Below, piece by piece: positions 27,034 through 35,951 of a DNA stretch of 64,000 bases; position 1 is the first letter of the stretch, and each line of letters begins with the position of its first letter. Both the position numbers and the translations under genes were made by a program. The stretch spans positions 682,001-746,000 of the forward strand of contig NZ_SZUU01000001.1 of assembly GCF_019583405.1 (NCBI RefSeq). The letters are read 5' to 3'. The stretch comes from Bacteroides fragilis (lineage in GTDB: Bacteria > Bacteroidota > Bacteroidia > Bacteroidales > Bacteroidaceae). The notes beneath the pieces were generated by a model, which searched no databases, was not told where the DNA came from, and was given only the letters and a program-made list of their open reading frames with translations.

Positions 27034-28897
27034 ACCAGAAGCGTGAGCCCTTCCCCAATTCGGAAGTGACACCGATACACCCGCCCATCTTTTCGATAAT
27101 ACTCTTGCACAAAGGGAGGCCGAGGCCCGTACCCTGTACGAAACTGTCTACTTTCATAAAACGGTCGAAAACTGCCACCTGATTTTCAGCAGAGATGCCG
27201 ATGCCGGTATCTTCTACAAACATTTCAAGCTGCCGGGCGGAATCGATCTGATAACCGACGGTGATAGTACCCCGGTGCGTAAACTTAATCGCATTGCTCA
27301 CGAAATTGGTAATCACCTGGTTCAAGTATCCGCTGTCGGCGTAGAACCAGGCATCGAGCGGGGAATCTTCATCGATCCGTAACTCAACTCCTTCAGGTAC
27401 TCTGTCCTTCATCTTCTGTAGCATCATGGCACAGAACTGATAAAGATAAACAGGCTTTGGCATATACTCAAACGAACCTGCATCGATCTTAGAAAGGTCG
27501 ATGATATCGGAGAACAGTTGCAGGAGCAATACGTTGTTTTTCTGTATGGTCTGACGGAACTCTTCCTGCTCCGCCGGATCGTCAATTGTCATCAGAAGAT
27601 CGGAAAAACCGACAATGGCATTGAGCGGTGTACGTATTTCATGGCTGATATTTGCCAGAAAAGCGGACTTCAACCGGTTGGACTCTTCCGCTTTATCGCG
27701 GGCTGCCCTAAGTTCTGCCTCCGTTTCTTTCTGGACCGTTATGTCATAGTTCACCTCTACTAATTCCAGTCTCGGATCGGGCGACTGGTAGGAAGTCACC
27801 ATGGAAGATTTATGTATCCAGTTCCATTGATCTGAACCCTCTGTCCGGCGAATACGCAGATCACCATCAAAGAAACGTTCCGTACCCGCTTTGGCCTTTT
27901 CATAGAAATCCAGTACCAACTTCCGGTCATCGGGATGCATATGTGAGAATATACCGATAATATCTGCCAAAGGTGTATCATGGCTTTCTCCCAGATTCCT
28001 GTACCACTGGCGGATGGCGTATCCGGTGTGATCCAGCAGATTGATTTTCGCATATCCCACCTTGGAATAGTCGGAAATAATAGAGAAGAAGTTCTCAAAA
28101 TCATGCACTTTGCTCAGTGCATGATTGCGTTCGGTATTATCTATATTCATTAGCAGATAGTTCGACAGATTCCCTTCCGCATCATAAAGCATCAGTGTCT
28201 GTACGTCCAAATCGGCCATCCCCCTCCGCTCTGACTGGAAAAATTTACATTCTTCATCGAAGTTATAATGCAAATGGAAACTACCGGGGCGGCCCGCCTG
28301 AAGACTTTCATGCATATCTTTAGTCACATTGGGACTCTCAAACAGACTCAGACCGATGATCCGGTTCTTGTCTGTAACGCCGAATATCTCAAGATTCCGG
28401 TTATTGCAGTCCAGCAGCACCCCTTCTTTATTATATAGCTCGAGACCGACCGGAATATGATTGAATATATCGTGAAACAACTTATCGCTACGTTGGCTCC
28501 ATACGCACTGATAGCCTTCTGTCTCCGGGTTTTCTATCCGTTGGCTATATCCGGTAGCAATCAGCTGTCCTTCTTCATTTTCCTCTTCCATGCTCAGTGC
28601 ACAATGCATCCAGAAGATGTTACCATGGCTGGAAGATACGGGAAAGGTCTGTTCGAATACTCCTTTTTGGGGAATGGACATGAATTCGTCCGTAATGCGT
28701 TTGCGATAGTCTTGGCGTATGGTGGACATCAACTCATCTATACTCAGCAATTCACTTTTGGCTCCCAGTGCCTTAAGCAGGGTTTCTGAAATTAAACACT
28801 GCTCTGTAGTAAAATTCACTTCCCACCATCCGATTTGTGCAGACGCACAAATTTTATTCAGTCTGGTTATATCATCTAAAGGAGTTTTGCTAATCAT
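26996..28897 (-). CDS. PAS-domain sensor histidine kinase (cytoplasmic, no receiver domain)
   Basis: This 633-residue protein has no TM segment or signal peptide. Three PAS-like modules can be placed at about residues 15-120, 138-260 and 262-395, the last with a PAC-like end VEVNYDITVQKETEAELRAAR. The HisKA domain has FLANISHEIRTPLNAIVGFS with phospho-acceptor His419. HATPase_c follows, with NFVSNAIKFTHRG, VEDTGIGIS and GTGLGLPLCKSI. No receiver or DNA-binding domain follows, so its response regulator must be elsewhere. It is an intracellular sensor of an unknown ligand. Confidence 0.93.
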   Translation of the reverse strand: MISKTPLDDITRLNKICASAQIGWWEVNFTTEQCLISETLLKALGAKSELLSIDELMSTIRQDYRKRITDEFMSIPQKGVFEQTFPVSSSHGNIFWMHCALSMEEENEEGQLIATGYSQRIENPETEGYQCVWSQRSDKLFHDIFNHIPVGLELYNKEGVLLDCNNRNLEIFGVTDKNRIIGLSLFESPNVTKDMHESLQAGRPGSFHLHYNFDEECKFFQSERRGMADLDVQTLMLYDAEGNLSNYLLMNIDNTERNHALSKVHDFENFFSIISDYSKVGYAKINLLDHTGYAIRQWYRNLGESHDTPLADIIGIFSHMHPDDRKLVLDFYEKAKAGTERFFDGDLRIRRTEGSDQWNWIHKSSMVTSYQSPDPRLELVEVNYDITVQKETEAELRAARDKAEESNRLKSAFLANISHEIRTPLNAIVGFSDLLMTIDDPAEQEEFRQTIQKNNVLLLQLFSDIIDLSKIDAGSFEYMPKPVYLYQFCAMMLQKMKDRVPEGVELRIDEDSPLDAWFYADSGYLNQVITNFVSNAIKFTHRGTITVGYQIDSARQLEMFVEDTGIGISAENQVAVFDRFMKVDSFVQGTGLGLPLCKSIIEKMGGCIGVTSELGKGSRFWFTLPASSCIPTH

Positions 28898-29256
28898 TAT
28901 GTTTGTTTTGATTTAACGTGGGTATATAAAATTCATCTCTTTGATTCATTGACAAATAGCCAATTTACAGTTCTACTACCATGTTTGTTAATACCAAAGT
29001 TATAGAAATATTTTGTTCGGCAGATTATTCTTACAAGTTTTTTTTAACCTCTATTAAAAAGAGCCGCCTGCCAATCTCTCCCTATACCTTTAAAGTGAAA
29101 ATATAATCGTGCTCAAAAGAAAAGTATAACCTCTTACAGAGAACTTAGAAAAGAGCTTAGAATGCTAACATAAGTTATAATATTCAAATATTCATTCAAC
29201 CATTTAGAAGCATATCATATCATGCCTGTCTTATATACAAGGAATAAAAACAGATT
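28898..29256. other. 359-bp divergent intergenic region (histidine kinase / FecR)
   Basis: AT-rich, with no gene. A TAACTTTG box on the minus strand (28995-29002) is a candidate -7 for the histidine kinase. No clear primary-sigma promoter is seen for the FecR gene, as might be expected if it depends on an alternative sigma factor. Confidence 0.45.
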
Positions 29257-30267
29257 ATGAAACAAGATAATTCAAACATAGTAGAAACGCTTTTACCTCG
29301 CTATTGTACAGGGCAAGTAACTGACATAGAAAGACAGCAAGTAAAAAACTGGATGAATGAATCTGAGGAAAATCGTCGTATAGTACGAGAGCACTTTGTG
29401 CTATATTTAACCTCAGGCCAAAAGAGAGTTAATGTAGAAAAAGCGTTATGTAAGGTAAAACAGCATATGTCTCCACACAAAAGAACTACTTGGTTGCAAT
29501 GGATACAGCGCATAGCTGCCGTTTTATTTATCCCTGTTGTAGCTGCAGCAACCCTGTTGGTATATTATCAAAATGGTGAGGAATCTATATCCCCACAAAT
29601 ATGGAAAGTGAATGTAAAACCGGGTATGACGGCATCATTGACTTTGCCTGACAGCACCATTGTACATTTAAACTCAGGATCTTCCTTATCCTATCCATCC
29701 TTTTTCAGTGGAAAAAAACGTGAAGTGGCATTGAGCGGAGAAGCTTATTTTCAAGTGACTCCGAATCCGAACAAGAAATTCATAGTATCCACTCCTCACC
29801 AATCACGAATAGAGGTATTGGGAACATGCTTCAATATCGAAGCTTATGAACAAGACAATGAAATTACCACCACCTTAATTAAAGGAAAGGTGAATTTTCT
29901 CTATAATCAAAATGATTCCACAAGACAGATAGCTTTGTCCCCCAGTCAAAAACTGATCTATACACCGGAAACTAATAAAGTTAAGCTTTGCAAAACTACA
30001 GGCATATCAGAAACAGCATGGAAAGAAAATAAAATCATTTTTGATAATACCCCTTTAGAGGAGATTTTACACATAGTAGGGAAAACGTATAATGTAGAAT
30101 TTATCATCAAAAACAAAAACCTTAAAAAAAGAAAATTTACCGGATGCTTTAACAATCAGCCTCTGGAAAGAGTATTGGAGCATTTTAAGAGATCTTCAAC
30201 AATACGATGGAAATATATTCAGGATAAAGAATACAAAAACGAGAAGGAGAGAATAGAGATTTATTGA
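29257..30267 (+). CDS. FecR-family anti-sigma factor
   Basis: This 336-residue inner-membrane regulator has a short cytoplasmic N-terminal domain (about residues 1-80), one TM helix (IAAVLFIPVVAAATLLVYY, about 88-106) and a periplasmic FecR domain (PGMTASLTLPDSTIVHLNSG, VALSGEAYFQVTPN). The C-terminal DUF4974-like region has FDNTPLEEILHIVGKTYNV. It should hold an ECF sigma until the STN domain of the SusC partner signals. In Bacteroides the sigma gene normally lies directly upstream; here none does, and the nearest ECF gene is 8 kb downstream. Confidence 0.92.
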   Translation: MKQDNSNIVETLLPRYCTGQVTDIERQQVKNWMNESEENRRIVREHFVLYLTSGQKRVNVEKALCKVKQHMSPHKRTTWLQWIQRIAAVLFIPVVAAATLLVYYQNGEESISPQIWKVNVKPGMTASLTLPDSTIVHLNSGSSLSYPSFFSGKKREVALSGEAYFQVTPNPNKKFIVSTPHQSRIEVLGTCFNIEAYEQDNEITTTLIKGKVNFLYNQNDSTRQIALSPSQKLIYTPETNKVKLCKTTGISETAWKENKIIFDNTPLEEILHIVGKTYNVEFIIKNKNLKKRKFTGCFNNQPLERVLEHFKRSSTIRWKYIQDKEYKNEKERIEIY

Positions 30268-30314
30268 TTAACCTTAATATTATTAATACTTATGAATAGA
30301 GAACCACCTTAAGA

Positions 30315-30425
30315 AAACAAAAAAACGTATGGAAAGACATTGACGTGTCTCCCCATACGAAAAAACAAAATTAATCAGGCAATCTGTTTGACGACAATTC
30401 CTGACAAATAGTTTTTTACCTTAAA
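30315..30425 (-). ncRNA. Predicted cis-antisense sRNA over the susC leader (DonS-like position)
   Basis: On the minus strand there is a complete transcription unit without an ORF. A -33 TTG (30460-30462), 20 bp, then -7 TAACTTTG (30432-30439) implies initiation near 30425. A strong hairpin at 30326-30359 has 7 bp, a 2x2 internal loop, 5 bp and a 6-nt loop. It is followed on that strand by seven T and a further T-rich tract. No protein gene lies upstream on that strand to need such a terminator. Established knowledge: Bacteroides PULs with ECF/FecR control can carry antisense sRNAs at this place that repress the PUL, as with DonS. Expression here is inferred. Confidence 0.65.
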
Positions 30426-30431
30426 TCCGTA

Positions 30432-30462
30432 CAAAGTTATGCAAAATTATTTTAGTACCCAA
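30432..30462 (-). promoter_or_regulatory. Promoter of the predicted antisense sRNA
   Basis: Minus strand TTG (30462-30460), 20-bp spacer, TAACTTTG (30439-30432). The -7 box overlaps the first base of the susC start codon, so the promoter is constrained within susC itself. Confidence 0.6.
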
Positions 30463-33400
30463 CTTTCGAGGGTAGCAAAGTCACTTTGGCTAACCTCAAA
30501 AAAAATCCCACTGGCTATGCGACTATTGATTCTTCTTTCGATTTGCCTTATCAATATGGTACAAGCCAATAACAGTTACGCCCAAAAAGCAACGATCAGT
30601 ATCAACGTACACAATCAGACAGTGAAAGAAGTCTTGAAAGGAATAGAGAAGCAGTCCGAGTTTAACTTCTTCTATGACAATGATCAGTTAGATTTAAACA
30701 GACGAATATCCATTACAATAAGTAATAGCAGTATTTTCAACGTTTTAAAACAAATCTTCGCAACGACTAATATCCAATATTCAATTCTTGATAAAAGCAT
30801 TATACTTACCACAAAAACTCCGGTCCAAAGTGATAACAAGAACAGGATCAACGGTAAAGTGGTAGATGCAAAAGGAGAACCGATTATTGGTGCCAGTATA
30901 AAGGAAAAAAATACATCAAACGGAACTATAACAGATTTGAACGGTTGTTTTTCTTTTTTGGTAAGTTCTGATAATGCAGTGATCAAGATATCTTATGTCG
31001 GATATCAGTCACAGGAATTGAAGACCGTTTTAGGTAAACCTTTAAACATTATACTAATAGAAGATGCTCAGGCATTGCAAGAAGTAGTCGTAGTGGGCTT
31101 TGGTGTGCAAAAAAAGATTAACCTGACAGGTGCTGTTTCTCAAGTAAAGATGGATGATGTTTTGGGAGATCGACCGGTTGTAAATGCCATGGCCGCTCTG
31201 CAGGGAGCTATGCCCGGACTTCAAATTACCGCCAATAATGATGCTCCCGGACCGGGAGAAAGCAAAAATTTCAATATCCGAGGAACAACATCTATCAATG
31301 GTGGCAGCCCATTGGTGTTGATAGATAATGTCCCCGGAAGTCTTGATATGCTGAATCCTGAAGATATAGAAAGTGTCTCGGTTTTGAAAGATGCCGCTTC
31401 TTCTGCCATCTACGGAGCACGTGCTGCTTTCGGGGTCATCCTGGTCACTACCAAGAAAGCCAAGAAAGGAGAAGCTTTCCATGTTAATTACAATAACAAT
31501 TTTGGTTTCCAGAGTTCTGTAGACCGACCGAAACAAGCGAATGGATTGGAATGGATGCAAGGTTATCTGGATGCAGAATTTAATGCCGGTAAATACTATA
31601 CGGGGCAAGACATCAAGACATGGATGGGGTATTTGACGGAATACCGTAAAAATCGGAGTCAGTTTCAGACTACGGAAAATGGTATATACACAGAGCCGGA
31701 TACCGGAATGGAATACTATCTGAAAGAAAACGACGCATATGCTCTGATGCTTGACAAATTCGGATTCCTCCAGGCCCACAATATATCGGTCAGCGGAGGG
31801 ACAGAGAAATTAGCCTATCGTATGTCTTTGGGTTATAACAATGAACAAGGTATTCTGATTACAGACAAAGACCGTTACAAACGTCTATCCGGCAGTGCTT
31901 ACATTTCTGCCGAGATTACACCATGGTTATCTCAGTCGATCGATATACGCTATGCCCAAAGTGAAAAGAATATGCCTGTTATTTCGGATAAAACTCATTT
32001 GTATGACCTGAGGTTGCCGACCATATATCCTGAAGGGTCATTGACACTATCCGACGGAAGAAGTCTGTTGACAAATACCCCTTCAAACATGCTAAGGATA
32101 GCAACAGACGACAATACAATCAGAGATAATGCCCGTATTTTGTCAAGGACCGTGCTAAAGCCTTTAAAAGGACTTGAAATAGCTTTTGAATATACATTTA
32201 ACAAGTCTTTAGCCAACCAGAGAAAGAATAAGGCCGTTATTGACTATACTACAGTACAATTGGCCGTGCAGCAGACAGCACCAACTTCCTCTTTGGAATC
32301 TAAGAATGAAACTACCGACTATAATGCTTTTAACTTATATGGCACTTACCACCATCTATGGAATGATAGTCATAACTTTACGGCGATGGCAGGTTTTAAC
32401 CAAGAGTCAAGCAACTATAGAAATCTCTATGCCTATTCTTATGACATGATTAACGACAAGTATCCGTCACACAATACAGCTACCGGGGAAAACAGGGTAA
32501 TCACTGAAGGACACACAGCCTATGCCGTACGCGGTGCTTTCTATCGCCTGAACTATGATTATAAAGGCAAGTATTTGTTCGAAACCAGCGGTCGCTATGA
32601 TGGTTCGTCCAAGTTTCCCAAAAATAGTCGTTTTGGATTTTTCCCTTCCGCATCCGTAGGATGGAATATTGCCCACGAAGGTTTCCTAAAGTCAATAGCA
32701 GCCAATTGGCTGTCCGATCTCAAAGTCCGTGCCAGCTGGGGGCAGATTGGTAACCAATCTATTAGCCCCTATCAATTTGTCCCGGTTATGGGAACAGAGG
32801 CCAAAGGAGATGTAAAGTGGTTGGTAAATGGAGCTAAACCGGTAACTCTGAAGGCTCCGGGCTTGGTAAGAAGTAACTTCACATGGGAAACAGTGGAAAC
32901 ACTCGGATTCGGCCTTGATATCACTGCTTTTAATGGACGCTTTCAAGGAGTCCTGGACTGGTATCGCCGTGATACGAAAGACATGCTGGCTCCGGGAATA
33001 GAGTTACCAGCCGTAGTAGGAGCTGCTGCACCCTTGCAAAATACAGCTAATTTGAGAACAAAAGGATGGGAAATTTCTTTTAACTGGAGAGACAAAATCG
33101 GACCATGGGGGTATAATATAGGATTCAACATTTATGACTCTAAAACCATAGTTACCAAGTACAAGAACGAATCAAAAATTATAAAAAAGAGCGATGATAA
33201 TAACCAATATTACGAAGGATATGAAATCGGGTCTATTTGGGGATTTGAAACAGATGGATTCTATTCGGTAGATGATTTTGAAGATACGAATACTTGGAAA
33301 CTGAAAGAAGGGGTAGTCACTATAGATGGAGTCAACCCACGTCCTGGTGATATTAAATTCAAAAATTTGCGCGATGATAAACAAAGTGTGAACCGCATAG

Positions 33401-33966
33401 ATGAAGGAGATGGAACACTGGAAAATCCGGGTGATCGCAAAATCATAGGTAACAACACTTTGCGTTTTCAATATGGTATCAATTTGGGAGTAAGCTATAA
33501 AGGATTCGACTTGAGTGTAATGTTACAGGGCGTGGGCAAACGTGACGTATGGATTAGTGATGAGCGCCGCTGGCCATTTGACAGAGGACAATTCGGTTCT
33601 ATCTTTAAGGATCAGCTGAATTATTGGAAACCGGTAGATATTGCCAATGGAGATTATACTGCAGTAAATCCCAATGCAGATTACTTCCGGATTTACGGAC
33701 AAGTTCAAAATCTCAATTCCAATAAACGTCCACAAACAAAGTTTTTGATGGACGGATCCTACTTACGCGTCAAAAATGTGACCTTCAGTTACAGTTTCCC
33801 AAGAGAATGGCTGATCCCTGTTACATTGACAGGGTTGAAAGCATTCGTAAGTTGTGAAAACCTTCACACATTCACTAAATTGATGAAAGGATATGATCCA
33901 GAGCGCCTGTCATGGAACTATCCTTTCTATCGTACAATTTCTTTTGGCATTAATGTTACTCTTTAA
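30439..33966 (+). CDS. SusC/RagA-type TonB-dependent outer-membrane transporter with STN domain
   Basis: This 1175-residue protein has a signal peptide in the N-terminal 49 residues (LLILLSICLINMVQANNSYA). The STN secretin/TonB domain (about 50-120, ISINVHNQTVKEVLKGIEKQ) talks to FecR anti-sigma factors. A carboxypeptidase-like beta-sandwich follows (INGKVVDAKGEPIIGASIKE), then the TonB box and plug (LQEVVVVGFGVQKK, VSVLKDAASSAIYGARAAFG) and a long beta-barrel ending SFGINVTL. It imports a glycan across the outer membrane with the SusD-like lipoprotein encoded 14 bp downstream. Context (GH29) points to a fucosylated substrate. Confidence 0.95.
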   Translation: MQNYFSTQLSRVAKSLWLTSKKIPLAMRLLILLSICLINMVQANNSYAQKATISINVHNQTVKEVLKGIEKQSEFNFFYDNDQLDLNRRISITISNSSIFNVLKQIFATTNIQYSILDKSIILTTKTPVQSDNKNRINGKVVDAKGEPIIGASIKEKNTSNGTITDLNGCFSFLVSSDNAVIKISYVGYQSQELKTVLGKPLNIILIEDAQALQEVVVVGFGVQKKINLTGAVSQVKMDDVLGDRPVVNAMAALQGAMPGLQITANNDAPGPGESKNFNIRGTTSINGGSPLVLIDNVPGSLDMLNPEDIESVSVLKDAASSAIYGARAAFGVILVTTKKAKKGEAFHVNYNNNFGFQSSVDRPKQANGLEWMQGYLDAEFNAGKYYTGQDIKTWMGYLTEYRKNRSQFQTTENGIYTEPDTGMEYYLKENDAYALMLDKFGFLQAHNISVSGGTEKLAYRMSLGYNNEQGILITDKDRYKRLSGSAYISAEITPWLSQSIDIRYAQSEKNMPVISDKTHLYDLRLPTIYPEGSLTLSDGRSLLTNTPSNMLRIATDDNTIRDNARILSRTVLKPLKGLEIAFEYTFNKSLANQRKNKAVIDYTTVQLAVQQTAPTSSLESKNETTDYNAFNLYGTYHHLWNDSHNFTAMAGFNQESSNYRNLYAYSYDMINDKYPSHNTATGENRVITEGHTAYAVRGAFYRLNYDYKGKYLFETSGRYDGSSKFPKNSRFGFFPSASVGWNIAHEGFLKSIAANWLSDLKVRASWGQIGNQSISPYQFVPVMGTEAKGDVKWLVNGAKPVTLKAPGLVRSNFTWETVETLGFGLDITAFNGRFQGVLDWYRRDTKDMLAPGIELPAVVGAAAPLQNTANLRTKGWEISFNWRDKIGPWGYNIGFNIYDSKTIVTKYKNESKIIKKSDDNNQYYEGYEIGSIWGFETDGFYSVDDFEDTNTWKLKEGVVTIDGVNPRPGDIKFKNLRDDKQSVNRIDEGDGTLENPGDRKIIGNNTLRFQYGINLGVSYKGFDLSVMLQGVGKRDVWISDERRWPFDRGQFGSIFKDQLNYWKPVDIANGDYTAVNPNADYFRIYGQVQNLNSNKRPQTKFLMDGSYLRVKNVTFSYSFPREWLIPVTLTGLKAFVSCENLHTFTKLMKGYDPERLSWNYPFYRTISFGINVTL

Positions 33967-33980
33967 ATTCAGATGTGATT

Positions 33981-35888
33981 ATGAAAAAAATAATATATTT
34001 AATGTTGTCAGCAATTGCGATTGGATTCACTTCATGCAATGACAACTTTATGGAACTCTATCCGGATACTTCGCTGACAGAAAAAACGGTGTTCAGCAAC
34101 TACAATACCTTCAAGACTTATTCTTGGGGATTATACAGTGTATTTGAGAACGGAAATATTTTACGAAGACCGGGCACAGGCGGTAGTTATGCCAGTGCCC
34201 TATCTTATCAAAGTGACATATATGCCGGTTACCTGATGCGCCGTCAGGATGGTGGCAATCCATATGCCTTTCAGAACATCTCCAGCGTGGCTTCGGGTAA
34301 CGGTTGGGATTTCTCTTACGTTTACAGGGTCAATGTCATGCTGACCAATATTGATAAATCAGAAATGACAGATGCCGAGAAGGCTCATTGGCGTTCGGTT
34401 GGATATTTTTTCCGCGCTTATTACTATATGGAATTAATAGCCCGTTTCGGAGATGTACCTTGGATTGACCATGTATTGGGAGATAGCGATACGGAAGTAA
34501 CCTATGGTCCTCGGACTCCGCGAAAGGAAGTAGCCGATCATGTATTGAGTGATCTGAAATATGCCGAAGAAAACATCGGAGAAGCCGGTGACGGTGCTAA
34601 TACGATCAATGTACATGTAGTACGTGCTCTCCTTTCTCGCTTTTGCCTGTTCGAAGGTACTTGGCGTAAATATCACGGATTGGGAGACGAAAACAAGTAT
34701 CTTGATGAATGTATCAACTATTCAAAAAAGTTAATGGACACCTATTCAGATTTGAATAGTGACTGGGGAGAAATGCTAACATCCGATCTGCAAGGTATGC
34801 CGGGAATCATTTTATACAAAGAGTATATTGCAAAAGAGATGACCAACTATGTACTTACACATGTAGAACGAACGTCTACTCATAACGTGGAAATGCCCCA
34901 ACATATCATTGATATGTATCTTTGCAGTGATGGTAAAACGATTTCAAACAGTCCGTTGTATCAATGGAAACAAGATGGCGACAAAAGTATGCATGCAACG
35001 TTTAGCAATCGTGACCGCCGTCTGCTGGAGACTGTGGTTCCTCCTTACCGTGTCGTTCCCAAAAACTCCAACGATAGCTTTGACTTTACAAATGATCCCA
35101 AAGACCGTGAATTTATGGATATAATGGGAATAACTCACTATACCGGCTATGGCGGCGGAAACGGTGAAGCTGGAAAACACAAAGTGTTTCCGTTGATGAA
35201 TTGGGGAGGAAAAGTATTGAAAACAATACCTCACTTCTTTACAAACAACGGAGGACAAGGATTTATTGTGGCTCGTAGCGGAAACTATGTATATAGATAT
35301 TATAACGTATGGGACAATTCAAAAGAGAATGAAGGAACTTCTGATGTACCATTATTTAAGATCGACGAAGTGATGTTAAACTATGCCGAAGCCAAGTTTG
35401 AAAAAGCAGGAACAGGAACCGATGGCTTCACTCAAGAGGTGGCCGATGCCACTATCAACAAATTGCGCAAACGCGCATATGTAGCAGACATGAAAGTTAA
35501 TGAGATAAATGCTGCTTTCGATCCCCAAAGAGACCCGAGTGTAGATCCCGTGTTATGGGAAATACGACGTGAACGTATTATTGAGTTGATGTGTGAAGGT
35601 TTCGGATTTTATGATGTACGTCGATGGAAAAAAGCGCCTTGGTTCATCAATCATATACAATATGGACAGTGGGCAACTAAAGAACAGATTGGTGCAAAGG
35701 GACAGATTGTTGACTTGAAAAATGGTTATGCCGATGCAACTGGAAAGACTGAAGGGTTCATTTACATGTACAATAGCCCTGAGAAATCAGGTAAAGGATG
35801 GTTGGATAAATATTATCTTTACCAGATCCCAACCAATCAAATTGCATTGAACCCTGAACTGAAACCTAACAATCCCGGGTGGGAATAG
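33981..35888 (+). CDS. SusD/RagB-type glycan-binding lipoprotein
   Basis: This protein is about 635 residues from ATG 33981; a GTG two codons earlier is less likely. The lipoprotein signal has lipobox Cys in AIGFTSCNDNF. The N-terminal SusD-like motif MELYPDTSLTEKTVFSNYN is followed by TPR-like helices, for example YFFRAYYYMELIARFGDVPW, and the C-terminal RagB motif LWEIRRERIIELMCEGFGFY with DVRRWKKAP. It caps the SusC barrel on the cell surface and captures the oligosaccharide. It forms an operon with susC and the GH29 gene. Confidence 0.95.
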   Translation: MKKIIYLMLSAIAIGFTSCNDNFMELYPDTSLTEKTVFSNYNTFKTYSWGLYSVFENGNILRRPGTGGSYASALSYQSDIYAGYLMRRQDGGNPYAFQNISSVASGNGWDFSYVYRVNVMLTNIDKSEMTDAEKAHWRSVGYFFRAYYYMELIARFGDVPWIDHVLGDSDTEVTYGPRTPRKEVADHVLSDLKYAEENIGEAGDGANTINVHVVRALLSRFCLFEGTWRKYHGLGDENKYLDECINYSKKLMDTYSDLNSDWGEMLTSDLQGMPGIILYKEYIAKEMTNYVLTHVERTSTHNVEMPQHIIDMYLCSDGKTISNSPLYQWKQDGDKSMHATFSNRDRRLLETVVPPYRVVPKNSNDSFDFTNDPKDREFMDIMGITHYTGYGGGNGEAGKHKVFPLMNWGGKVLKTIPHFFTNNGGQGFIVARSGNYVYRYYNVWDNSKENEGTSDVPLFKIDEVMLNYAEAKFEKAGTGTDGFTQEVADATINKLRKRAYVADMKVNEINAAFDPQRDPSVDPVLWEIRRERIIELMCEGFGFYDVRRWKKAPWFINHIQYGQWATKEQIGAKGQIVDLKNGYADATGKTEGFIYMYNSPEKSGKGWLDKYYLYQIPTNQIALNPELKPNNPGWE

Positions 35889-35951
35889 GAAATTAACTTG
35901 CAAGCATAAAATATATTACAAATTAGACAATCCAAATTAGATTATTTAAAA

